From Geitlerinema sp. BBD 1991-9 (GTDB lineage: Bacteria; Cyanobacteriota; Cyanobacteriia; Cyanobacteriales; Geitlerinemataceae), in assembly GCA_001657325.1 (NCBI GenBank), contig LWRO01000001.1, forward strand, positions 1 through 64,000: DNA of 64,000 nt. The letters are read 5' to 3'. Of this stretch, positions 45,248 to 55,398 are shown piece by piece (position 1 is the stretch's first letter; every line of letters starts with the position of its first letter). Below the pieces are notes generated by a model. It did no database searches and was not told the origin of the DNA. It saw only the letters and a program-made list of their open reading frames with translations. Position numbers and translations under genes: made by a program.

Positions 45248-46303
45248 TCATTCCCTCACCAATCGATCGAGTGTCGCCGCCATGACATCGCTCGTTTGTC
45301 CCGTTACGGCGTAGACGAGGGCTTCGCGATAGACCCGTTGGGCCGGGTGCGTGCTGGCGTTGGCAGCACCACTGGAGACGGAAACGGCGGCGTAGGTGCA
45401 TCGTCCGGCTAAATCGATGGCCCACGCTCGCAATTTCAATCGATCGTCGTAGGATTTGATGGATTCTAATTCGGCGTCGAAGATTCTATCGCGACATTCG
45501 GTCAGTTCTCGATCGAGCTTCGTCCAAGCGGAGCGAATACAAGGAAGTGATTTGGTTTGGGCCGTGCGTTCGACGATATCTAATCCGGCGCGAGCGCATC
45601 CGAGGGCGAAGAAGCTATGGTGAAGTACGTTCGTTTGGCTGTTGGTTTCCATCCAGTGGGGCGGTTTGACGAACAAGACGCGATCTTCGCTGAGATGCCA
45701 GTTTCGGACTTCGGCGGTCACGGTGTTGGTCGACGTTAACGCTGACATCGCCATCGGTGAACTGAATTCGATCGAGCCACCGCGATCTTGTTGGCTGTTG
45801 ACGAGCGGCATGATGCCAAAAACGGAACGTCCGTCGGACAACATTGCCCCGATCGCGAACTCCTCGAAGAAATTCCACCCGGTTACCCAAGGCACGAAAC
45901 CGTCGAGTTGATAGCCACCTGCGATCGGTTTGGCTCGCATGGGTGGGGTTCCGCGACGGCGCAGTTGTGAGAAGCCCACGCCCACTAATCGATCGCCAGT
46001 TGCCATGTGGGGTAAATATTCGTTGCGCAGGTCGTTGTTCGGGCTTTTTGAAAACAGGGCGGCGGCACTTTGATGCTGGGTTTGCAGGAATGCCAGCGCC
46101 CCGGAATATCGGGAGATAATCTCTTGAAAACGGCGAAATTGTGCGGGGTGGTCGCTGCGTAGGGCGAGAAGCGATCGATCTCCGAGTCCGTGTAAAACGC
46201 GACGCAAGGCTTCGGGATTTCGATCGATCTCGTTGGCTTGCGGAACGACGGTTTCTCGTAAGTAGCTTTCTGCAACGTCGATAAGTGTTTGGGTAGCGGT
46301 CAT
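45248..46303 (-). CDS. Acyl-CoA dehydrogenase-like flavoprotein
   Basis: A 351-residue protein with the acyl-CoA dehydrogenase fold: helical N-terminus (TLIDVAESYLRETVVPQANEID), middle beta domain (LVGVGFSQLRRRGTPP, then the GGYQLDGFVPWVTGW strand typical of FAD-binding loops) and C-terminal four-helix bundle. It is shorter than usual (about 380). The C-terminal segment reads REALVYAVTGQTSDV where classical enzymes have a YEGT-type catalytic-Glu region, so simple alpha,beta-dehydrogenation is doubtful; a monooxygenase-like or other oxidative role is possible. Most cyanobacteria lack beta-oxidation, which makes the gene unusual. It is divergent from the glycosyltransferase at 46365. Confidence 0.75.
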   Translation of the reverse strand: MTATQTLIDVAESYLRETVVPQANEIDRNPEALRRVLHGLGDRSLLALRSDHPAQFRRFQEIISRYSGALAFLQTQHQSAAALFSKSPNNDLRNEYLPHMATGDRLVGVGFSQLRRRGTPPMRAKPIAGGYQLDGFVPWVTGWNFFEEFAIGAMLSDGRSVFGIMPLVNSQQDRGGSIEFSSPMAMSALTSTNTVTAEVRNWHLSEDRVLFVKPPHWMETNSQTNVLHHSFFALGCARAGLDIVERTAQTKSLPCIRSAWTKLDRELTECRDRIFDAELESIKSYDDRLKLRAWAIDLAGRCTYAAVSVSSGAANASTHPAQRVYREALVYAVTGQTSDVMAATLDRLVRE

Positions 46304-46364
46304 AATTATCGGAATTTATCGCAGTATTATTAAGATTGCCGTTTATGGTAGCTCACCCCTTTCG

Positions 46365-47381
46365 ATGCAGCCACCGAGAATTTTCTATTTTTGTTTCAGT
46401 CATAATAAACCGACAGGCGGGAATAAAAAGATATACCATCACGTCGATATTCTCAATCAGTCTGGTTTTGATGCTTATGTCGTACATTTTACTGAAAATT
46501 TTCGCATAACGTGGTTTGAAAATGAAACCGCAGTGGTGAATCGATCGAAGTTTCAAGAGCGATACGATCCAAGTCGCGATATTTTTGTACTACCAGAAGA
46601 TTTGGGAAATAAAATATTATCTTTTCCGGGCAAAAAAGTTATTTTCAATCAAAACTTATTTTTTGGATTTAAATGCTTGGATAAGTCTGCAAAATCGAGT
46701 ATTCCTTATTTGAGTCCAGATATTTTGGCGACAATCGTTGTTTCCGAACACAATCGAAAAATCCTAAACTTCACCTATCCGGAGTTGCCTGTATTTCGGA
46801 TTTACTGCGGACTCGATCGAGATCGGTTTTCGTTTTGCGATCTTTCTGAAAAAAAGAAGCAAATTGCAGCCAATCCCAATAAAAACGCATCGGAAATTTT
46901 GTCGGTCTATCAAATTCTTCGATCGAGAGCCGTGCGAGGATTGAATCATTTGCTCGATTGGGATTGGGTTTGGATTGAGGGAAAATCTGAGTCTGAAGTC
47001 ACGCAAATTTTAAAAGACTCGGCAATTTTTGTTTCTCTTAGCTTACATGAAGGCTTTGGATTGTTACCCTTAGAAGCCATGGCAAGCGGTTGTCTCACTC
47101 TTTCCTACGGTCTCGAACCGATGACTGAATATTTACCATCTGACTCACAAATTCAACCCGGAAATTTACAGAAAGTCGTCTGTCATATTGAAGCGCTTGC
47201 TGATAAATTTCTCAAAAAACCATCGGAATTGCAAGTTTTGACCCGCCGATGTCGTGATATTGCGACAGCTTATTCTCCCCAACGAGAAATCGATAGTGTC
47301 ATATCGACCTGGAATGCTATTTTAGACCAAAACTTTGATGTCGAGACAGAATGTCCTTCCTATCCGAAAGTCTTGTTTTAG
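46365..47381 (+). CDS. Glycosyltransferase family 4 protein
   Basis: A 338-residue GT-B-fold glycosyltransferase. The N-terminus has the acceptor-side pattern (MQPPRIFYFCF, then PTGGNKKIYHHVDIL). The donor-binding motif is SLHEGFGLLPLEAMASG near 225-241, with Glu residues of the E-x7-E type. It probably adds a sugar in exopolysaccharide or cell-surface glycan synthesis; donor and acceptor are unknown. The gene is clearly AT-rich compared with the neighbours and rich in Lys, Asn and Ile, which suggests transfer. It diverges from the acyl-CoA-dehydrogenase-like gene over 61 bp. Confidence 0.85.
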   Translation: MQPPRIFYFCFSHNKPTGGNKKIYHHVDILNQSGFDAYVVHFTENFRITWFENETAVVNRSKFQERYDPSRDIFVLPEDLGNKILSFPGKKVIFNQNLFFGFKCLDKSAKSSIPYLSPDILATIVVSEHNRKILNFTYPELPVFRIYCGLDRDRFSFCDLSEKKKQIAANPNKNASEILSVYQILRSRAVRGLNHLLDWDWVWIEGKSESEVTQILKDSAIFVSLSLHEGFGLLPLEAMASGCLTLSYGLEPMTEYLPSDSQIQPGNLQKVVCHIEALADKFLKKPSELQVLTRRCRDIATAYSPQREIDSVISTWNAILDQNFDVETECPSYPKVLF

Positions 47382-47509
47382 AGTTTTAAGACGTTTCAAA
47401 ATTAGAAAAAATATCAGATATTTAAAATATTAGAAAAACGAGAATCTTTTCCTATTTTCCAAACGAACTAAAAATCTCATATTTTTAAGCTCAGCTTGCT
47501 GAAAGATAA

Positions 47510-47593
47510 GGGTCTGTTGGGCCTAGGGTGATAAGCAGAGTTTATGAGACTCTAAAACTCTTGGCGTCGGGGCGAACGGCCGTTCGCCCCGAC
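47510..47593. repeat. Dispersed intergenic repeat, copy 2, ending in a perfect 28-bp palindrome
   Basis: Same ordered blocks as copy 1 (43236-43312). It ends with a perfect palindrome at 47566-47593 whose left half is GTCGGGGCGAACGG. Lies between the GT4 gene and the end of the DUF779 gene, which converge, so it could also serve as a bidirectional terminator. Confidence 0.7.
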
Positions 47594-47661
47594 AACAATA
47601 TTAGTGTCGCAAGCAACCCAATACCACCGCAATTCCAAGAAAACCAAAGATAATCGACGAT

Positions 47662-48039
47662 CTACGACTCTGCCATTTCGATCGGTCTGAGATGTTGCAT
47701 TTCTTCATCGGTCAACAGTCGAGAGATCGCGATAAATCGAATACCGAGCGGAATTTCCAGAGAAAAACTCGATCCTCTTCCTTCTGTTATATCAACTCGA
47801 ACGTGCATATTTTTGTAGTATTCAAACTGATCTTCAGCCATATAAAATTTGCAGCCGTGAATTTCTCCCAAACAGACATCTCTAGAACCCAGTCGGAAGT
47901 CACCCAGGGCAAAACACATCGGGGCGGAACCATCACAGCAGCCACCACTTTGATGGAACATCAATTCACCGTGTTCAGCTCTCAATCGATCGATAACTTT
48001 TTTGGCTTTCTCAGTAATTGAAACTCGTTCGACAAACAT
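47662..48039 (-). CDS. DUF779 family protein
   Basis: A 125-residue protein with the DUF779 signature HQSGGCCDGSAPMCF near 29-43, which holds three Cys residues, and IHGCKFYMAEDQFEYY near 60. The mechanism is unknown. DUF779 genes are nearly always adjacent to an aldehyde dehydrogenase, as here, where the gene follows the dehydrogenase by 106 bp on the same strand. A role with or for that enzyme is inferred. AGGA lies about 8 nt before the ATG. Confidence 0.9.
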   Translation of the reverse strand: MFVERVSITEKAKKVIDRLRAEHGELMFHQSGGCCDGSAPMCFALGDFRLGSRDVCLGEIHGCKFYMAEDQFEYYKNMHVRVDITEGRGSSFSLEIPLGIRFIAISRLLTDEEMQHLRPIEMAES

Positions 48040-48145
48040 AGAATTATCCTATTTTCGATCGCGTTTATAGGAAGATTCACACAACCGACCCAGCTTATTG
48101 AGTCGGTTGCAGAAACAGCAGAGGATTTCACAGAAACCTAAAAAC

Positions 48146-49642
48146 TTAGAAAAAACCTAAAGGCTTTCGATCGTAAGACATCAGCACGTTCTTCGTATGG
48201 CGATAACGATCGAGCATCATTTTGTGAGTTTCACGTCCGATACCCGACTTTTTATAACCGCCAAATGACGCATGAGCGGGATATAAATGATAGCAATTGC
48301 ACCAAACTCGTCCCGCTTCAATGCCACGGCTCAACGTTTGCATTTGGTGAACGTCGCGAGTCCAAACCCCTGCCCCTAAACCGTAGATCGTATCGTTGGC
48401 AATTTCCAAAGCTTCTGCTTCGTCTTTAAAGGTCGTGACGCTCACCACTGGGCCGAAAATTTCTTCTTGAAAAATCCGCATTTTGTTATGTCCTTCAAAC
48501 ACGGTGGGTTCGATGTAATAACCGTTCGATCGAGCGGCATTTTCATAAGCCTTACCACCGATTAAAACCTTGGCACCTTCCTGTTTGCCAAGGTCAATAT
48601 AATTGAGAATCTTTTCATATTGATCCTTGGACGCTTGTGCGCCCATCATGGTATTGGAATCGAGCGGATCGCCCAGTTTAATCGCCGCAACCCGCTTGAG
48701 ACAACGATCGAGAAATTCGTCGTAAATGCTCTCTTGAATCAACGCCCGAGAGGGACAGGTGCAAACCTCACCTTGATTCAAGGCAAACATCACAAAACCT
48801 TCGATCGCTTTGTCGAGAAATTCGTCGTCCTTTGCCATGACGCTCTCACAGAAAACGTTCGGTGATTTCCCACCCAGTTCTAAGGTGACAGGAACAATAT
48901 TTTCTGAAGCGTATTGCATAATTAAACGCCCCGTTGTCGTTTCACCGGTAAACGCAATTTTCTTCACGTTGGGATGACAGGCTAACGGTTTACCCGCTTC
49001 AGGGCCAAAACCGTTGACGATGTTGACGACTCCGGGGGGCAATAAATCGGCAATGAGTTCCATCACCACGAGAATGGAAAGGGGAGTTTGTTCGGCAGGT
49101 TTTAAAATCACGCAGTTGCCCGCAGCCAAAGCGGGAGTGAGTTTCCAAGTTGCCATCAAAATTGGAAAATTCCAGGGAATAATTTGTGCTACAACCCCAA
49201 GCGGTTCGTGAACTTCTAGGGAAACCGTATTGGCATCGAGATCGGAAATTTCTCCAGCTTCGCCCCGAATGACGCCTGCAAAATACCGAAAGTGATCGAT
49301 GCTTAACGGTAAGTCCGCTGCCAAGGTTTCTCGAACAGCTTTTCCGTTATCCCAAGATTCGACAACGGCCAAAGTTTCCAAGTTTTGTTCTAAGGTATCT
49401 GCAATCGCGAGCAAGATCTGGCTGCGTTCGGTTACTGAGGTTTTATTCCACGTTGCAGCAGCTTTCCAGGCAGCCTCAACGGCTCGATCGATATCTTTGC
49501 GGTTGGATTGAGGGACTTTTGCCAGCACGCTTCCATCTACTGGCGAAATATTTTCAAAGTATTTTCCATCGATTGGGGGAACCCACTGCCCGCCAATATA
49601 GTTTTCGTATTGTTCTTTGAATTGGGGCTTGGTATAAGACAT
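48146..49642 (-). CDS. NAD(P)-dependent aldehyde dehydrogenase (AldB/acetaldehyde type)
   Basis: A 498-residue aldehyde dehydrogenase of full length. The fold and cofactor motifs [20 protein letters not shown] and [12 protein letters not shown] are present; the general base Glu is in [11 protein letters not shown] near 260, and the nucleophile Cys is in GEVCTCPSR near 294-296. The [12 protein letters not shown] opening, GEVCTCPSR and the [17 protein letters not shown] ending are typical of the acetaldehyde dehydrogenase/AldB group. It oxidises aldehydes to acids with NAD(P)+. The next gene encodes DUF779, the usual companion of this subgroup. No strong ribosome site is visible before the ATG. 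Confidence 0.93.
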   Translation of the reverse strand: MSYTKPQFKEQYENYIGGQWVPPIDGKYFENISPVDGSVLAKVPQSNRKDIDRAVEAAWKAAATWNKTSVTERSQILLAIADTLEQNLETLAVVESWDNGKAVRETLAADLPLSIDHFRYFAGVIRGEAGEISDLDANTVSLEVHEPLGVVAQIIPWNFPILMATWKLTPALAAGNCVILKPAEQTPLSILVVMELIADLLPPGVVNIVNGFGPEAGKPLACHPNVKKIAFTGETTTGRLIMQYASENIVPVTLELGGKSPNVFCESVMAKDDEFLDKAIEGFVMFALNQGEVCTCPSRALIQESIYDEFLDRCLKRVAAIKLGDPLDSNTMMGAQASKDQYEKILNYIDLGKQEGAKVLIGGKAYENAARSNGYYIEPTVFEGHNKMRIFQEEIFGPVVSVTTFKDEAEALEIANDTIYGLGAGVWTRDVHQMQTLSRGIEAGRVWCNCYHLYPAHASFGGYKKSGIGRETHKMMLDRYRHTKNVLMSYDRKPLGFF

Positions 49643-50148
49643 TTTTAATTTCTCGATATTTTTTCAAAAAAAGTTGTCAAGACGACTCGATCGAACTGCG
49701 TAAAATCAGTTCGATATGCGATGATAAACTGAGAGATTTTACAACGCACCCGAGCGAGTGTTTTTAACAGCAATTGCGCTTGAAATATCGCTCAGTTTGT
49801 TTGACTACTCACCGGTTAGGGGGCGTTGCAATTTCAAGGATGTAATTTGGTTTTCCATCATACCCTATTCAGTAACTTGAGATACAGTTCTTCTCCTGAA
49901 AGACTATCTATGCAATGTTTGTCGATCGAGTCAGGACAAACATCTATTCACGACAACTCAGGTTTTATTTTTATTGCAAAGATTCTTATCTAATTGCAAA
50001 GATTTTCAACGATTGATGGGGTCGCGTTATTCCCAGTCAGTTCGATTTCGATCGAACTCGAACGAAGTTTGGCGAATTCGATCGCGAGGATCTGGCCGAT
50101 TGCCCTCGATCGACCCCTCGCCCCACCTCGATCGGCTAAAATTTCTCC
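49643..50148. other. Divergent intergenic region
   Basis: 506 bp between the aldehyde dehydrogenase (minus) and EcfT (plus). It must carry the promoters of both. I see no gene, RNA or strong hairpin. Confidence 0.5.
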
Positions 50149-51150
50149 ATGGATTTACTACGCTCTCTCCCTCTCGGCCTGTATCTCGAAAAACCGGTCA
50201 CCTGGCTGCACCGCCTCGATGCCAGAGTGAAACTGGGTTGGTTGATGAGTTTTCTCCTGTCACCCTTGTTGGCGAATCTCGCCTGGCGCGTGTCGCTCGT
50301 CGCCGGTCTCGTTCTCCTGACTTTAGCGGCTATGATTCCGATGCGGGTGTGGCGGAAACAGATGGGATGGTTGATGTTTTTCTCCCTGACCGTTCTCGCG
50401 ATCGGTTCGATTACGCCAGACGGCCTCACCGACACGCAACAATCCCGCCTTCCGGCCGATGAGTTGGCCTTCGATCGACAGGAAATCGACATAGCCGAAC
50501 CGTCACAACGTCAACCGTGGTACGCACCCTTCCGTTGGGATACATCAGAGGAAACGACTACTGAGGAAACAAAGGTTCCCGATTTAACGCAACTTCCCCA
50601 ACCTACGGATTACGAATATATTCTGTTTCATCAAGGGCCGTTAAAAATTACTCGCCACTCGATCGATTTGGCAATTCGCATCAGTACGCTTCTATTTACG
50701 CTGATTTACGGCACTAACCTCTATTTATTGACGACAGCACCCGAAGCCATTACAGATAGTATTGAAGACCTGATGCAGCCGTTGCGCTGGTTCAAGTTGC
50801 CCGTAACGGAAATTGCCTTAACGCTGACGCTCTCGCTACGATTTTTACCGTTAGTGTTAGAGGAAATTCAAAATCTATCTCGATCGATCCAAACTCGCGC
50901 AATTAACTGGAAAAAACTTGGGTTTCGCAGTGCGGCGAAAATTTGGCTGATCGTTGCCGAGCGACTGCTGGAAAATTTGTTATTACGTGCCAAACAAATT
51001 TCTTCGGCGATGCAAGTTCGGGGATTCACCAGTCCCGATCGTCACCGAGTTCTGTGGCACGAATCTCGACTGAACGTTTGGGATCTGGTGGCACTTCTCT
51101 TATTAATCGGTGTTTGGGGAATTCGCCTGACTTGGGGATGGCAAAACTGA
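50149..51150 (+). CDS. ECF transporter T component (EcfT/CbiQ family)
   Basis: A 333-residue membrane protein of the energy-coupling-factor transmembrane family. It has about five or six TM helices, with an insertion of about 90 polar residues between helices (residues 105-170, rich in D, E, T and Q). The coupling-helix motif is seen in LRAKQISSAMQVRGF near 280 (A-x-R-G), preceded by RSIQTRAINWKK. T components couple ATPase subunits to substrate-binding S components for vitamins or metal ions. No A or S components lie nearby, as is common for cyanobacterial solo EcfT proteins, so the substrate is unknown. Confidence 0.88.
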   Translation: MDLLRSLPLGLYLEKPVTWLHRLDARVKLGWLMSFLLSPLLANLAWRVSLVAGLVLLTLAAMIPMRVWRKQMGWLMFFSLTVLAIGSITPDGLTDTQQSRLPADELAFDRQEIDIAEPSQRQPWYAPFRWDTSEETTTEETKVPDLTQLPQPTDYEYILFHQGPLKITRHSIDLAIRISTLLFTLIYGTNLYLLTTAPEAITDSIEDLMQPLRWFKLPVTEIALTLTLSLRFLPLVLEEIQNLSRSIQTRAINWKKLGFRSAAKIWLIVAERLLENLLLRAKQISSAMQVRGFTSPDRHRVLWHESRLNVWDLVALLLLIGVWGIRLTWGWQN

Positions 51151-51249
51151 ACCCATTGACGGAGAGGGATTGGGGATTGGAGAGAAGGGCGAGGTTTCCT
51201 CGCCCCGATAGGGTTTGGCCTTGAAACTCGAACGGATCGATCGCTGCGA

Positions 51250-52329
51250 TTAAACGGGATGGTAGAAAAACGATAAACCGACAACGATGTAAGTCGCGAG
51301 TAATAACGCTCCTTCTAACCAATCCGATCGACCGTCCGAACTGACCGAATTGGCAAGGGCAACGGCAACAATGACGGCAACGAGTTCAAAGGGATTGAAA
51401 TTCAAATCCATCGGCTGACCGAATATCCAACCGGCTAACACGAGAACGGGTGCAACAAATAAGGCGATTTGCAAACTCGATCCCATCGCCACTGCCATGG
51501 ACAAGTCCATTTTGTTTTTCATTGCCACGGTCACGGCTGTGGCGTGTTCGGCGGCGTTCCCAATAATCGGGACTAAAATCACCCCGGTAAACAATGCGGT
51601 CAAGCCCAAACTCTCGGTCGCACTTTCTAGAGAATTCACGAGTAATTCGGACTCGTAGGCAACTCCCAAAGTACAGGCGAGTAATACCCCCGTCCACAAC
51701 CAGGAATTCGGCCGTTCGCCCCGTTCGCCTTCTTCTGTTTCGATTTCCGCTTCTCCGACATCGCATAGGTAAGCGTGGGTTTTCATCGAAAACAGCAACG
51801 TGAGACCGTACACGACGATTAAAACTACTGCTACGGCACTCGAGAGTTGACGAACGGTATTTTCGGGAATGCCTTTCGAGGTCACGACAACAGCAGTCGG
51901 AATCAAAATCGCCACGGTGGCCAAGTTCATGGCTGAAGCGTTCAATCGCGCCATCACGGATTGAAACATCTGTTCCTTGTATCGCAACCCGCCAAGGAAC
52001 ATCGACAAGCCCATGACGAGGAGTAGGTTGCCTAAAATCGATCCCGTGATGCTGGCTTTCACAACGTCAATGAGTCCCGCACGAAGGGCGATGAGAGCAA
52101 TGATGAGTTCTGTGGCGTTGCCGAACGTGGCGTTGAGTAAGCCGCCGATAGTCGGCCCGACGACCACGGCGAGTTCTTCGGTGGCAGTTCCCATCCAAGC
52201 CGCGAGGGGAACGATCGCGATAGCAGCGAGGATGAAAATCCAGGTCTCTCCCCAGTGGAGGACTTCGCCAACGATCGAAATGGGAACGAAGGCGAGTAAC
52301 AGCAGAAAAATGAGGTTTTTTGCGGACAT
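51250..52329 (-). CDS. cax: Calcium/proton exchanger (CaCA family)
   Basis: About 359 residues from the ATG at 52329 (MSAKNLIFLL); a GTG at 52365 adds 12 residues. Around 11 TM helices. The two alpha-repeats of the CAX family are clear: GLLNATFGNATELIIALIAL near 75 and GNAAEHATAVTVAMKNKMD near 260, each carrying the Glu for ion binding. An acidic loop (ETEEGERGE) separates the halves. CAX exchangers expel Ca2+ (or load it into compartments) in return for H+. The gene converges with ecfT. Confidence 0.93.
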   Translation of the reverse strand: MSAKNLIFLLLLAFVPISIVGEVLHWGETWIFILAAIAIVPLAAWMGTATEELAVVVGPTIGGLLNATFGNATELIIALIALRAGLIDVVKASITGSILGNLLLVMGLSMFLGGLRYKEQMFQSVMARLNASAMNLATVAILIPTAVVVTSKGIPENTVRQLSSAVAVVLIVVYGLTLLFSMKTHAYLCDVGEAEIETEEGERGERPNSWLWTGVLLACTLGVAYESELLVNSLESATESLGLTALFTGVILVPIIGNAAEHATAVTVAMKNKMDLSMAVAMGSSLQIALFVAPVLVLAGWIFGQPMDLNFNPFELVAVIVAVALANSVSSDGRSDWLEGALLLATYIVVGLSFFYHPV

Positions 52330-52794
52330 ACTGGTTTTGTTTTGGACTTTGGCTCGAAATACCACCGTCTAGCATACGCGCTCGGCCGTGTTGCTCACCG
52401 CAACGGCGATCGATTTTTGGCTCGAGATCGGGGATCGTGGGGATCGCCAAGGGTCAATGATTTGACTGTTTCTTCACTCGATCGAATGCTTTACAATCTC
52501 GCTCGATCGATCTTAAAAAATAACTAAAAATCAACCCAATTGACGAACTGTAAAATAACGCAACGCTTTGTTACGAACTTGGTTTCTCGCCATCGAAGTG
52601 CTAGAATCCGCATAGTTAAAATTACCGATACAACTTTGCTTTTTGATTGAATTTAGTTCGCGGCAAGTGCCAAAAATAGATCGTTTCAACAGCCATTAAA
52701 GTTTCTCGAACGCCCACAATCGATCGCATTGGGTGAGTTGAGAACCTACGAAGCACGTGCCGAACTTCATGCAACGACTTTCCCGATTATTCCT
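52330..52794. other. Divergent intergenic region
   Basis: 465 bp between cax (minus) and the GH57 gene (plus). The frame of the GH57 gene extends back to a TTG at 52729. No other feature seen. Confidence 0.45.
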
Positions 52795-55398
52795 ATGACT
52801 TCTATTTCTCAACCGACCACCACCGAGTCGGCCAGTTCCCTATCTCAGGGAACCCCTCGGCTGACTGCTACAGGGATCTACGTTACCGTCCACGGACATT
52901 TCTACCAACCGCCCCGAGAAAACCCGTACCTCGAGTCTGTAGAACGACAACCGAGTGCGGCACCGTTCCACGATTGGAACGAGCGCGTTCACTACGAGTC
53001 ATACCGCCCCAACGCCTTCGCCCGCGTTCTCAACGATCGAGGAGAAGTTGTCGATGTTGTCAACAATTACGAATATCTCAGCTTCAATATCGGGCCGACC
53101 TTGATGAACTGGATCGCACGACACGACCTCGAGGTGTACGAAAAAATCCTCGAAGCCGATCGGCACAGTTGCGAGCGATTCAACGGTCACGGGAACGCCA
53201 TCGCCCAGGTTTACAATCACATCATCATGCCCCTGGCCAGCGAGCGCGACAAATACACGCAAATTCGCTGGGGTAAAGAAGACTTCAGAGCGCACTTCGG
53301 CCGCGATCCCGAGGGGATGTGGTTGGCGGAAACAGCGGTCGATTATCCCACCCTCGAAGCGCTCGTCCGTGAGGGGATTCAATTTATCGTTCTCGCCCCC
53401 TCTCAAGTCGAGCGCTGCCGTCCCCAGCCTACGGAAGACGATCGAGATCCCGAGTGGCACGAAGTCGGCGGCGGACAGATCGATCCCACTCGTCCCTACC
53501 GCTGCTACCTCAAAGGTGCAGACGGACAACCCGATGCCAATGCCCCTTACATCGATATCTTTTTCTACGACGGCCCCATCTCGCGGGATATGGGATTTAA
53601 CGATGTCTTAGAAAGTTCCTACACCTTCGCCGGACGCTTGGGATTGGCCGTTCACGGCGATCGACGACCCGCACAACTGATCGCTGTCGCGACTGACGGC
53701 GAAACCTTCGGCCACCATAAAGGTGGAACGGAAAAATGTCTCGCCTACAGCTTCACCCACGAATTCCCGAGCCAAGGCTGGACGGTGACGAACTTCGCTC
53801 ACTACTTGAGTATTAACCCGCCGACTTGGGAGTGCGAACTCAAACCCATCACGGCTTGGAGCTGCTCTCACGGAGTCGATCGCTGGCAAGACGACTGTGG
53901 TTGTGGGGGCGGCGGTGGCACCCAGCAACAATGGCGGCGGCCCCTGCGCGATACTTTAGATTGGTTGCGAGATCGACTGGTGGCAGTGTTCGATCGAGAG
54001 TGCAGTCAGTTCCTGCGCGATCCCTGGGCCGCCCGGGACGAATACATCGAAGTCGTTCGCAATCGCTCTCGAGAAAACGTCGATCGATTTCTCCTCCAGC
54101 ACCAGCGCCGCCATCTTAGCGAAGCCGAGCAGATCGACGTGTTGCGCCTGTTGGAAATGCAGCGACACAGTCTGCTGATGTACACCAGTTGTGGCTGGTT
54201 CTTTGAGGAAATTTCCCGGCCGGAAGGCACGCAGATTTTACGCTACGCTGCCCGGGCCATCGAACTGGCCGGACAAGTTACGGGTAACGACCTCGAGCCG
54301 GAATTCGTACAACGGCTGGCTCTGGCCTCGAGCAACGTCGAATTTTTTAAAGACGGTGCGGGGGTCTACGCTCACAACGTCAAACCCGCCCAAGTCAGCC
54401 TCGAGCAAATCGCAGCCCACTACGCCATCAGCTCCCTGTTCCAGCCCTACCACCCCGAACAGCGGGTGTACTGTTACCACGCCCGACAACTGAATTACCA
54501 ACTACAGCATATGGGAACGCTGACGTTGGCAGTAGGTCAGTTGCACCTGACATCGGAAATCACTTGGGAAACGGTGCATTTGACCTTTGCCGTTCTGCAC
54601 CTGGGAGCATTAGATTTCCACTGCTGTATTCAACCGTTTGGCGGGCGTTTAGCGTACCGTCAACTCGAAGAAGCGCTGTTTGAGGCGTTGCAGACGGCAA
54701 GTGCGGCCCAGACGATCTTGACGATGAACGGCTACTTTGAAGGGCAAACGTTTGGCTTGTCCGATCTGTTTGCAGAAGAAGAAGAACGGATTATCCACCA
54801 AATCGAACGGGATACTCTCAAGCGGCTCGATCGACTGTATGCGCAAGTGTATCGGGACAACTACGGCGTGTTGAAAGCCTTCCACCGCAACAATTTATCG
54901 GTTCCTCGGGAGTTGCAGGTGGCGGCGGATATCGCTCTGAGTCAGCGTTGCTTGGAATTGGTGCGCGGTTTGGTGCAACAGGTGGACAACGTGGCAGAAA
55001 CGCCTCTGCAAAAAGATTATTGGGTGGAGTTGGAAGCCGTGGCGACGGAAGCCCAGACGATGCGCTGTCAGCTGAACGTGCCGGAAGCTAAACAGTCGAT
55101 CGAACAGTTGGTGTGGCGCAGTCTCTGGCACGTCCTACATGCTGGGGACTTCGAGGGGAGCATCGATCGCGTTCGTCAAATCAAGCGGCTTGTCGACCTC
55201 AGCGGTAAGCTCGGCTTGGGATTGGCCCTCGATCGTGTTCAAGAGTTGTACTATAACTGGCTTCGCGGCTCGGTCGGCAACTGGTGTCCGGTTGCGGGTG
55301 TCAGCGTCGATCGTAACGGGGAGGTTCCCGATACCCTCACAGCGTTGTTGGAATTGGGATCTTCAATCGGGGTCAATACCATGGTGTGGCTCAGTTAA
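52795..55398 (+). CDS. GH57-type glycoside hydrolase with DUF3536
   Basis: About 867 residues from the ATG at 52795 (MTSISQPTT); an upstream in-frame TTG at 52729 is possible. The GH57 catalytic barrel fills the first half: VTVHGHFYQPPRENPYLE near 32, MWLAETAVDYPTLEAL near 180 and ATDGETFGHHK near 305. A Gly-rich loop (DDCGCGGGGGT) follows near 370. The C-terminal half is the helical DUF3536. GH57 enzymes include alpha-amylases, 4-alpha-glucanotransferases and branching enzymes; this DUF3536 branch is widespread in cyanobacteria and of unproved activity, probably acting on glycogen-type alpha-glucan. No signal peptide. Confidence 0.9.
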   Translation: MTSISQPTTTESASSLSQGTPRLTATGIYVTVHGHFYQPPRENPYLESVERQPSAAPFHDWNERVHYESYRPNAFARVLNDRGEVVDVVNNYEYLSFNIGPTLMNWIARHDLEVYEKILEADRHSCERFNGHGNAIAQVYNHIIMPLASERDKYTQIRWGKEDFRAHFGRDPEGMWLAETAVDYPTLEALVREGIQFIVLAPSQVERCRPQPTEDDRDPEWHEVGGGQIDPTRPYRCYLKGADGQPDANAPYIDIFFYDGPISRDMGFNDVLESSYTFAGRLGLAVHGDRRPAQLIAVATDGETFGHHKGGTEKCLAYSFTHEFPSQGWTVTNFAHYLSINPPTWECELKPITAWSCSHGVDRWQDDCGCGGGGGTQQQWRRPLRDTLDWLRDRLVAVFDRECSQFLRDPWAARDEYIEVVRNRSRENVDRFLLQHQRRHLSEAEQIDVLRLLEMQRHSLLMYTSCGWFFEEISRPEGTQILRYAARAIELAGQVTGNDLEPEFVQRLALASSNVEFFKDGAGVYAHNVKPAQVSLEQIAAHYAISSLFQPYHPEQRVYCYHARQLNYQLQHMGTLTLAVGQLHLTSEITWETVHLTFAVLHLGALDFHCCIQPFGGRLAYRQLEEALFEALQTASAAQTILTMNGYFEGQTFGLSDLFAEEEERIIHQIERDTLKRLDRLYAQVYRDNYGVLKAFHRNNLSVPRELQVAADIALSQRCLELVRGLVQQVDNVAETPLQKDYWVELEAVATEAQTMRCQLNVPEAKQSIEQLVWRSLWHVLHAGDFEGSIDRVRQIKRLVDLSGKLGLGLALDRVQELYYNWLRGSVGNWCPVAGVSVDRNGEVPDTLTALLELGSSIGVNTMVWLS

